A stretch of DNA of 64,000 nucleotides from positions 34,678,537 through 34,742,536 of the forward strand of contig NC_089777.1 in NCBI RefSeq assembly GCF_040412425.1, written 5' to 3'. The translations under genes were made by a program, and so were the position numbers. Under the pieces are notes generated by a model. The model ran no database searches and had not been told where the DNA came from. It saw only the letters and a list, made by a program, of their open reading frames with translations. Shown in pieces: positions 56,501 through 64,000 of the stretch. Position 1 is the stretch's first letter. Every line of letters begins with the position of its first letter. The DNA is from Macrobrachium rosenbergii. Lineage: Eukaryota; Arthropoda; Malacostraca; Decapoda; Palaemonidae.

Positions 56501-57166
56501 CGTAGTGTCTGCCCTAGATTTAGTTTTTCAAAGTAGTGACTCTAATTTTGTCATATACTCAGACTCTAGAAGCACCTTAGAAGCTATTAAAAATTTAATA
56601 GCTTTCATCCATTAATTGAAAAAGTTCAGGAGTGGCTTTTTCGTATATATTGTCGACGTAAATCAGTCTCTTTCTGTTGGGTCCCTTCTCACGTGGGGAT
56701 TCATGGAAACGAGATGGCAGACAGGGAAGCTAAAGCTGCTAGTATTTTATCAGAAACCTCTTTTAGAAAAGTGCCTCATACAGATCTAAAAGGTCCCATT
56801 AGATCTTATGTTTTAAGTAAATGGCAAGAAAGGTGGACTTCTCCCCTTCTTGCCAATAATAAGAAATATAGAAATATTAGGGATAATGTACTACCGTGGT
56901 CTTCGTCATTCCAGCTTGACAGACGAACAGAGGTTATTTTAACGAGATTAAGGATTGGGCACACTCGCCTAACCCATCAGTTTATTTTAGAAGGAAGCAG
57001 CCCTCCAGAGTGTGCTTACTGTGACGAGACACTAACAGTGGAGCACATTCTGGTGGTCTGCCCCAGATATTTTAACCAAAGAGAGATATTTTCAGGTAAA
57101 TCCCTGTCTGATATTTTGGGAGATGAAGCAGATATTTCTGCTATCATCTCTTTTAAAGTGTATTAA
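53510..57166 (+). pseudogene. I-type LINE ORF2: endonuclease, RT, RNase H, Cys/His C terminus
   Basis: The endonuclease (53525-54286) is intact: ILQWNCKGLRA, IICLQETMLGN, LLLGDFNAHNPLWGSR and NEDLNGSDHYPIHLKY. Past a frameshift near 54280 comes a basic linker (KPRRPAVPWWNKTCG). RT motifs lie in several frames: TSYRPIALTSCVCKLMEKM, FQFGFRKNRST, FFDLEKAYDTTWR, EEGVPQGSV and FVDDLAIYCTG (about 55020-55545). RNase H: KIYTDGSKSDSGVG, YSDSRSTLEAI and WVPSHVGIHGNEMADREA (56380-56735). The end has RLRIGHTRLTHQFILEG and CAYCDETLTVEHILVVC, with the stop at 57164-57166. Catalytic residues are present but at least six frame changes break the ORF. Confidence 0.88.
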
Positions 57167-57899
57167 AATTTTTAACGATATTTAATTTAATTTATTATTA
57201 CATCACGTAGAATTTTAATGACATTAATTTTTTTTTTTTGTATATAGCACATCATTCATTAAACTTCATACCCTTATTTATTGGTCACATCACTTCATTT
57301 TATTTATTAATCATTTCCTTCATGAATTCATAACTTTAACATAATTTATTTTCTTTCCATTACGGCGCTGAATGGCCTTGTTGGCCCCAGTGCCTGGGCT
57401 TTTGCCCTAAATATCATACATCCATCCATCCATCCCTGGTTTACGACGGGTGCGGCTTACAACATTCCGAGGTTATGATGCTTTTCAAATTTATTCATCA
57501 GAAATTATTTCCCGGTGTACGACATGTTCCAGGGTTATGATGCATCGTACTCCAATCCGACGGAAGAAATATAGCTCCAAAACGGCAGAATAAACAAAAT
57601 TTTGAGTTTTTTTTGGATGAAAAACTCAAAAATGCAGTTTACATTGTTTTCAATACACCCAAAGCATTAAGAGTAAGGTTTTCTTAGGATTTTTGAAGAT
57701 TTTCGATGATTTTTGGTTTACGATGTGGTATAGGAACGGAACCCCTGTCGTAAACCAGGGACTGCCTGTACTCTTCAAGTTTTGGGATGAAGTTCTACAG
57801 TGGCCTACCTAAGTATGCTGCATTTGGTTGCAGTGCTGTTGCCCTTCTCCCAGCAATAGTTAGCATACTGACCGTCAATAAGACCCCTAGTTTTCTGCC

Positions 57900-58861
57900 G
57901 TAGCACCTAGGGGTTAAGATTAACCATACCACCTACTGATACACAGTGTAGTCGAATTTGTTCGAGCAGGTGGCAATAATTTAACTGATGACCGCCCTGT
58001 ACATTCGGAGATTCCTCGAAAGAGATTTCTGAAGAAGGCCAACAATGTACTTACTTTCCTAATATGTGACCTAGGAAAGGAGTGTGGATTTGCCTTTTTA
58101 ATGAGAAACACTACAATCATTCTCAGTCCTTGTAGGGAGAGTGGTTTGTTTTGTGCTAGGGTGTTGGAAAATAGGACTCAGTGATGTCTGCCGTGACTTC
58201 TAGGAAACCTTGAGTGCTTGAACTGGGCATAGTATCTTGTCTGCTAAATTGAGGTTTCTTATAAGAACAGATTTCATTTTTAAAGGATCTTCATTCTTGG
58301 CCAGGAATGATGGACCAGGGGACAATAATAATTGATGGTCAGCTGTTTGCATGATGCATCGTCCCCATCTAAAAGAGCCCAGTTCTCTAATACGAGCTTC
58401 TGATGCTAATGTAATCAAGATCGCCTTTTGTAGCATGTGTGATGTGGTTGTATTGGGTCTGCTGAACTGAGGAGTTGATAGAAGTCTAAGCACCTTGTTC
58501 AGGGACCAAGTAATTGGAAGCCTTTCGGGAGTGGGCCTTTGTAGAGCAAAAGACTACAAAAGGGAAGTGACTACTTCTATATTGGAGTCAATCCTGAATC
58601 AATAAAGCAAGGGTTCCATTAATGCAGCCTTGTATGCCATGACTGTTGTAACCACAAGGCATTTGTCTTCAAAAGGGTATATAAGAAAAATAGTGTTTCA
58701 GCAGAAATTTCAACAGGGCTCTCAGTATGGATATAATCGAACCATATCTTCCATATGGACTGGTATTGCTGGATAGATGACGTCTGTAATTTTTGCGCTA
58801 GGTACCTAGCAATGTTGGGCAAGTAATTTTCACGACAGATATTTTTAAAATATCCATACAT
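57900..58861 (-). pseudogene. Third DIRS-like element, tyrosine recombinase
   Basis: N-terminal helical domain at 58861-58619 (YLAQKLQTSSIQQYQSIWKI, PVEISAETLFFLYTLL), catalytic start at 58493-58200 (ILITLASEARIRELGSFRWG, holding the first Arg; then LCPVQALKV), and at 58075-57920 SHIRKVSTLLAFFRN, the His-x-x-Arg box. The end, TGRSSVKLLPPARTNSTTLC, is frame-disturbed around the expected Tyr. It is inactive. FLAKNEDP is shared word for word with DIRS copies 1 and 2. Confidence 0.75.
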
Positions 58862-59494
58862 GAAGGTCTCGGCTCAGAAAGGAGGATGCGTAAACGACTT
58901 CCCCCCTACTGTCTGGGATAGAACAATGGACGATAGTGGAATGGTCTTTTCGTCTGTTGTTGAAGTAATAGGAACCAATGCCTGCTGGCCAATTTGGGGC
59001 TATTAAGTAAGCTGTTCCTTTGAGGGTTAGAATTTTGCTCAAAACTTCAAAATCTGGGACAATGGAGGAAAAAGATATTGTCCTCCACTTGTTCCAGTCT
59101 TTAGGAAGGCATCTCTTGCTAGGCATCTCTTGCTGTTACTTGACTGTCCAAGGTCGCGGACACGTATATTAGGAGTTTGTGATTCTTGTATGTGGCGAAC
59201 AGGTCCACTTCCAGTTGTGGACGCATGTTGGCTATTGTTTGAAAAGTGGTGGACCAACATCCACTCTGGTGAGGCTGTTGCTTTCCTTGGTAGAGAGTCT
59301 GCTATTACAGTGAGATCCCCTGTGAGGTGAATTGCAGACATGTGCCACTTCCGTGCTTGGACCATCCGAAGGACGGCTGGCATTATCATATTGAGAGGAG
59401 GTGAACGTGATCCCGACCTCTTGATGTAGGATATTGTAGTTATGTTGTCTCTCTCTTCTGGAGGTTTGAGTTTTTGAGACAAAAAGATAGCCAT
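58845..59494 (-). pseudogene. Third DIRS-like element, RNase H end and methylase-like block
   Basis: KWHMSAIHLTGDLTVIADSL and PEWMLVHHF (59390-59250) correspond to THLAGVRNVIADSLSR of the other copies. TAYLIAPNWPAGIGSYYFNN (about 59030-58970) corresponds to VALVAPNWPKSNWFPLL. A repeated agcatctcttgctaggcatctcttgct stretch at 59107-59134 suggests a small duplication. Several frameshifts. Confidence 0.72.
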
Positions 59495-59879
59495 CAGCTC
59501 CAGGAAATTGATATAAGAATTCCTCAGAGTAGCTGATCACCTCCCTGCCACCTGACGATCCTCCCAATGTCCTCTCAACCTGTCAACGAGGCATCTGTGT
59601 GTATTGTCACTCCTACAGACGGAGGAGTCAGGGTGACCTGTTTCCCCAGAGATTCCTTCTGGATCCAAGGCTGAAGTATCTCCCCAACTTTTTTAATCTT
59701 TGATGAGGTCGGTCTCGCATCTTTTTTCTTGCAAGAGATACCCAGAATTTGTTCACATTTTTAGCTGCAATTTAAGTACTGGATCTATCACTGCTGTGAA
59801 CTGCAGCAGGCCCATCATATGTTCTAACTGCCATCTGGAAACTGGACTGTGCAAGGAACCTTTTGAGGACTTGCCTTAT

Positions 59880-60560
59880 TCTGTTTTAAGTATGATGGGG
59901 AGAGACAACAGGCTGTGACGAGCATCCCAACACAGTCCCAGCCACTGAAAGTGTCTGCTGGGCGTGAAGTGAGATTTTTTTAATTTATTATAAAACCTTT
60001 TGACTGTAGCCTGTTGACCATTGCTGTTAGGTTTTTCAAGCACTCTTGTGGGCCCCCAGATCAACCAGTTGTCTAGGTAGGCTGTTAATTGTATTCTTTT
60101 TGTTTGAGTTCTTGAACAAATACCGTTGCTAATTTTGTAAAATATTCTTTAGGCAAAATTTAGCCCAAAGGTCATGACTTTGAATCTGTACATGTCTTTC
60201 CCTATCCAGAACCTTAGGAAGGGGTAGAAGGGAACGGCTAAAGGGATGTGCCAGTATGTATCTTTCAGGTCTATAGAAACTGTCCAAGTCCCTTTTGGAA
60301 TGATTCAACATACTTAGGCAACGGTAATTATCCAAAACTTTTGGCAAACAATGTGCTTGTTCAGTGTTGATTGGTTGAGGATCACCCTTCTTTTGGAGGA
60401 ATCTTTTTTTTAGGACACTAAAGAGACGTACTTGGTGGCGAGTATACGCATGTTTCTCTATGGGCCCCATTAACAGGGCCTTTCTGCACATATGAATAAT
60501 ACTGTCCTCCCACAGGGAAAAACTTCCATTGTCTGTGGTGTCGTTGAAGCTGACCCTCAA
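59880..60560 (-). pseudogene. Third DIRS-like element, reverse transcriptase with YLDN
   Basis: In shifting frames: RLFSVLKKR and KKGDPQPI (60430-60360; compare FSVPKKGSSQRRVILDL), a TVSIDLKDTYWHIPLA-like block (60290-60230), MTFGLNFAP-like, then TAYLDNWLIWGPT (60100-60050) where copies 1 and 2 have YLDDW. The second Asp of the catalytic pair is Asn here. HFQWLGLCWDARHSLLSLP aligns with FQWLGIQWDLGTHRLSLPP. Clearly dead. Confidence 0.75.
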
Positions 60561-61272
60561 CCATACAGTTCCCCTTGGTATCTGCCTCCTCCTCTGCCTT
60601 CACCTTTAATAGACATTCCAGGTGTTGCTTTTCCTTTTCCCCCTATAAGATGGTTTTTGGACCTTGTGAAAAAGGGTGTCCTTGCTGCTGCTATTGTCCC
60701 TTCTGACCACCTGCCTGTTTTTTGAGGAAAACTTTTGGGGTTGACAGAAGGCTTATATGATTTTTAATCAAAGCAAGCCTTTTTTGGGGTTGGGTAAAGG
60801 GAAATTTTGGGTTCTTTGTTTCCTGAATGCCCCTTTCCCCAGAAGAGCAGTTACTGTACAATTCTGTTGGCAGGCATGCTCGTTGAGTTGAGCCACAACA
60901 GACTCCTCAAACAAGTCCTTACAGAAGGGGTTAGAATGTAATAATGCAGTGACAGTGGAGAGTGATTTGATGGAGCCCTCCAATGCTTCCATTCGCACTT
61001 TTATGTGCCATTCTAGGAAGTCAGATTGCTTCCCATTGGGCTCTCATAAGACTTTTGGTCGCAACAGCGAAAATTATCCTGGGATCTTCTGGAAGCCTTT
61101 AGGTGGCAACTTCCAGCAAGGTGGTAGAGGTTATAATACTAAGGAGTCGGAGCCTAGCATAAAATTCTGACGAGGCTGTCCCCTCCGAGAGTCTTCTCAT
61201 AGGGGTCCCAAACTGCTGTGTAGCTATATCTAAAGGGAGCTTTTTCCTTTTAAAAGGGAGTTGCAGTGTTGC

Positions 61273-61729
61273 CCATTCCTTAGTGGAATTTCCCGAAACT
61301 GGGATGACTGTGGCAGATACTTTTAATTCTGCCATTGTCTCTTTTTTAGTAACTACAAATTCTGAAAATCTGTCTTCACATGATTAATAATTCTGAAAGT
61401 GAAGGGACAGAAGACTGGGGCTACTTGGTGAGCAACTTTGGTCTTATTCAAAATGGAAGTAGAGATCCATTTTTCATTGACCTGGTAAAGGGTGATTTGT
61501 CCATTCCTTGGTGGAATTTCCTGAAACTGGGATGACTGTGGCAAATGGTTTTAATTCTGCCATTGTCTCTTGTTTTTAGTTACTAGAAATTCTGAAAATC
61601 TGTCTTCACATGATTAATATTTTTGAAAAGTGAAGGGACAGAAGGGTGGGGCTATTTAGTGAGCAACTTGGGTCTTATTCAAAATGGAAGTAGAGATCCA
61701 TTTTTCATTGACCTGGTAAAGGGTGATTT
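61273..61729. repeat. Tandem duplication, two units of about 228 bp
   Basis: 61273-61500 and 61501-61729 both run from ccattcctt(a/g)gtggaatttcc to gacctggtaaagggtgattt, with scattered substitutions and small indels. They lie within the Gag-like region. Confidence 0.9.
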
Positions 61730-61921
61730 CTATAGCTTTTACTGCTATAGGCACAGGTAAGAAAACCGTTTCTGTTAGTGATTTCTCCATGTCTGGTGAA
61801 GATGGTACCAGGTGCCATTCTGTATTAGGGAATGCTGCAGTTTGTAAATTTAATCATAGTTTTTCTCTCATTAATTATATACTTGACAGGGAGAGAAAAT
61901 GCACATTGAGGCATCTTGCCA

Positions 61922-62011
61922 AGGATTATCAGTATCAGCAGGGTGAGTGTTGGAGTCCCTATTATAGGATTATCAGTATCAGCAGGGTGAGTATTGGAGT
62001 CCCTATTATGT
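61922..62011. repeat. Tandem duplication of about 48 bp
   Basis: ggattatcagtatcagcagg gtgagtgttggagtccctat is followed at once by the same sequence with one substitution (gtgagtattgg). Confidence 0.9.
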
Positions 62012-62769
62012 TTTGATCTGAACTTCTGTATTCCGAACTGATTTTTGATGTTTCCAGTCGGAATTCTAACACAAGACCTTGTTTGGGCAGAATTTGTATC
62101 CACACTCAATTTTTGGCTACAGGATGTATTACGTTTATACTTTGGGGTGTACATGACTGACTGGCTTTCCTTTCTGGAATCATGCTTCATGCCCCCTATA
62201 CTGTATATTGCTGTTCTGTGGCAAGGGCATCTTTGATGGTACTCAATTTCCTTACAGAATTGATCAAATGCTGCAAACTGTGTATCCCTTTTAGGGGAGC
62301 TTGAGCAATCTAACTGAGCCTCAGCAACTGAACTGTAACTGCCTGTTAATCAAGGGGCAGAAGCCCTGGCTAAGTTACTATACCCCTCTGAAAATGTAGT
62401 CATTTCAGTCCGAGTTAGGTGGATCCTTGTATCCCTTTTGGGGGAAAGATCCTATTCAGCAATGATAGCTGCATGGGGAATAGAATTCCCATGGCTAGTT
62501 AAATTTGTGTCCCTGAGCCTTCTGGGTTCTGCAGGGCCATTTCAATGGCAATGTCTACTTCATAATCTAGTAAGAATGTCAGCCCCATGTAAAGATTCCT
62601 CTACTTCCTCTGCGGGTTAACCTGGGGACTGATGTTACTGGGTTTTGGCCCAAACATTATTGTTCTGAGAAAGGGTTAAATATCTGCTGCCGGAAAGATA
62701 TAATCTCCTCCCCTTCCTCACCCCTACTGAACCCTAGGACCCATTGAGACAGCTTAAAGGGAGCTGCTT

Positions 62770-62962
62770 TGTCCTTTAAACTTGCTGCCAGGTGCATACT
62801 ACAAATCTCGCCCACATCTAGCGCCCAAGCAAATTTTCCTTGTTTTTTTACAAGGACTATGCTCATGGCAGGTGGTATGGGCTGTACCCACTGGCAGAAA
62901 GTGAACCGAGCAGTTTGCCATGGAACACTTGAACTGAGGATCCTGCCTAATGGCAGCCATGT
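62770..62962 (-). pseudogene. Third DIRS-like element, N-terminal Cys/His module
   Basis: ATG 62962 opens MAAIRQDPQFKCSMANCSVH, then C-x4-C-x10-H-x2-C-x2-H-x2-C (HTTCHEHSPC). A one-base change in the T-run at 62842-62848 then shifts the frame; the other frame continues KFAWALDVGEICSMHLAASL. The order and spacing match the first Gag exon of DIRS copy 2 (HEVCRSHSGC, then WHPDGCEVC), while the rest of the residues differ. One Cys of the copy 2 pattern (position 43) is Gly here. This supports a real, conserved module at the start of DIRS Gag. Confidence 0.65.
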
Positions 62963-64000
62963 AGTGATATAAAGCAAGTTGTTATTTGAAGCTAGTTATT
63001 ATTAATTGTTTTCAAGTGAGGGACACTTCTGTAGTTCCTCATACAGTTTCCATATTATAGGTTAACTTGATTACAAGTGTGCAGTTGTAATAAATTTAAT
63101 TAAATATTTGTTAACTTAAACCCTCTAAGGTTTAGGGTAGTTTTCATACCTGTATATGGCTGTACAGTATTACTTATGCACTGTTAGTCCTTTTGCAATG
63201 GCTATGTGAAATTTTTCATTCTAATTGTCATGCCATTCAGACTCCCTGCTATGAACTAATTTGTTTAACTAACCCATGCTACTATTTTATATAGCTTAGG
63301 TTAATGCTTCTATTATAATCTATGTTAAGCTAAGAATAGAGGATTTCTTAGAAGGTTCTTGTTTAACCTATTCTAGGCCACTGCCTATTCTAGGCTTATT
63401 TAAAACTTAAGGATATAAACTGTACAGAAAATAATAGTCTTATAATCTGGTTTTCTGTTTTATGTGGCCAACACTACCCTTGTATCTAATATTTGGGCAA
63501 CGCTGTTTTAGGCTAATAGTAGGATATTCCTTAAAAAAGGGGTTCCTACTTAATCTGGTTAGGTTACTGCCTGTTCTAGGTTTATATCACCTTTAAGGAT
63601 ATAGGCTACATAAGACCCTACTAGTATGTAGCCTTACAGGTATGCTACCAAGTTGTAAAAAACTAGGTTATTTTATTGAGCCTGGGATACTGTTTATATA
63701 TAATCCTAGGCTTATTTGTTCTTTCTTAACCTAGTATAGGGTATTGCCTAAGCCAGATTATTATAGATCACTTTTAATGTATTGGCAAAGCTATATAAAA
63801 ACAGAAAACTTACTAATATATATCCTTATAGTTAGTCTACTACATTTTATCTAACCCAGGTTGTTGTTTATATCCAATCCTAGGCTATTTGGTCTACTAT
63901 ATAAAACAGTAACTCACTAATGTGTAACCTTATAGCCAGGCTACTGCCTAATCTGGATTATTTAATTCACACTTAAGGGTATGGGTTACATAAAACACAA
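62963..64000. other. AT-rich sequence with diffuse repeats
   Basis: No gene. From about 63340 to the end, loosely repeated units of roughly 150-200 bp share actgcctattctaggcttat-like, cttaaggatata-like and ctacataaaa-like blocks (for example 63380, 63560, 63740, 63940). They may be a degenerate tandem array, perhaps the leader of the third DIRS-like element. Confidence 0.45.

Larger units (their letters stand above)
50772..57432 (+). mobile_element. I-superfamily LINE, full length, with 15-bp target-site duplications
   Basis: Perfect direct repeats tccctggtttacgac at 50757-50771 and 57433-57447 bracket a 6.66-kb element: GC-rich 5' UTR (50772-51564), ORF1 (51565-53501), ORF2 with endonuclease, RT and RNase H (about 53510-57166), and a 3' UTR ending gaatggccttgttggcccca ... 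cctaaat and a (CATC)n tail. RNase H after RT, zinc knuckles in ORF1 and the RIGHTRLTH/CAYC...H....C C terminus point to the I group (I or Nimb-like). Several frameshifts show that it is decayed but complete. Confidence 0.92.
50750..57768. mobile_element. Tigger-type non-autonomous element split by an I-type LINE
   Basis: The left end caggcagtccctggtttacg (50750 on) and right end cgtaaaccagggactgcctg (ending 57768) are perfect inverted repeats flanked by TA (50748-50749 and 57769-57770). The right part (57448-57768) has internal repeats of the ttacgac/gttatgat type and no coding capacity. Without the LINE it is about 340 bp. The ends resemble those of the Tigger element at 10374-15824, which could have mobilised it. 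Confidence 0.9.
60600..62600 (-). pseudogene. Third DIRS-like element, Gag-like region with internal duplications
   Basis: Minus-strand frames contain IPVSGNSTKEWATLQLPFKR (61290-61240) and HSNPFCKDLFEESVVAQLNE (60940-60880), the second resembling the segment before RT in other DIRS Gags. The 228-bp duplication at 61273-61729 and the 48-bp duplication at 61922-62011 lie inside it. Frames are broken throughout, so limits are approximate. Confidence 0.5.
57771..62962 (-). mobile_element. Third DIRS-like element, decayed
   Basis: On the minus strand from 62962: Cys/His module, Gag-like region (about 62600-60600), RT (60560-59880), RNase H (59500-59240), methylase-like block (59130-58900), recombinase (58860-57900). 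Order and motifs are those of DIRS1-like elements, but protein similarity to copies 1 and 2 is low, so it is a separate family. Many frameshifts are present. Terminal repeats were not identified; the left end meets the Tigger-type repeat at 57770. Confidence 0.78.

Overview
The window is eukaryotic, AT-rich and dominated by nested transposable elements. I infer an arthropod, most likely a decapod crustacean. The left-edge gene resembles arthropod B52/SRSF4/6 splicing factors, DIRS1-like retrotransposons (reported as common in decapods) occur in several families, and a tRNA-headed SINE and a LINE tail ending in 'gaatggcc...cctaaat' look like types I associate with decapods. No species can be named from this sequence alone.

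Only two host genes are visible. At 2490-3703 (+) lie the last four exons of an SR splicing factor: the second half of RRM2 and the whole RS domain, with a 3' UTR ending near 4490. At 47099-47342 (-) is a terminal exon that looks like CCDC59/TAP26 (FYV7-type).

Left to right, the rest is: a decayed LINE (5400-6735); sequence with nothing recognisable (6736-9977); a SINE with a perfect 15-bp target duplication (9978-10254); a Tigger/pogo DNA transposon (10374-15824) split by an RTE-type LINE with perfect 14-bp duplications (10454-13548); a LINE endonuclease scrap (17397-17650); a Tigger-type repeat (18232-24443) split by DIRS copy 1, whose two ends are the same 3' end in inverted orientation; a palindromic MITE (24867-25088); a Tc1-like transposon with an intact transposase (25498-26529) and a tandemly repeated tail; a DIRS-like recombinase fragment (27815-28637) interrupted by DIRS copy 2 (28641-40729). 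Copy 2 keeps inverted terminal repeats, an internal complementary region, Gag, RT/RNase H and a tyrosine recombinase, and its 5' repeat is split by a young Gag-only LTR retrotransposon (36917-40504). Then come two converging LINE fragments (41535-44475), a plus-strand DIRS-like remnant with an inverted-repeat end (44476-46395), the CCDC59-like exon, another Tigger-type repeat (50750-57768) split by a 6.7-kb I-type LINE with 15-bp duplications (50772-57432), and a third, decayed DIRS-like element on the minus strand (57771-62962).

The most original observation is a Cys/His module at the start of the DIRS Gag region. It occurs in two clearly different DIRS families in this window (34672-34502 and 62962-62770, both minus) with the same H-x2-C-x2-H-x2-C spacing and a following W-x2-D-x2-E-[VI]-C motif. 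In DIRS copy 2 it forms its own exon, joined in phase to the rest of Gag across a predicted 117-nt intron. Also notable are the agreement of the internal complementary region of DIRS copy 2 with a joint of its own two ends, the head-to-head DIRS copy 1, and a 1.5-kb stretch where the recombinase frame stays open beneath RT/RNase H.
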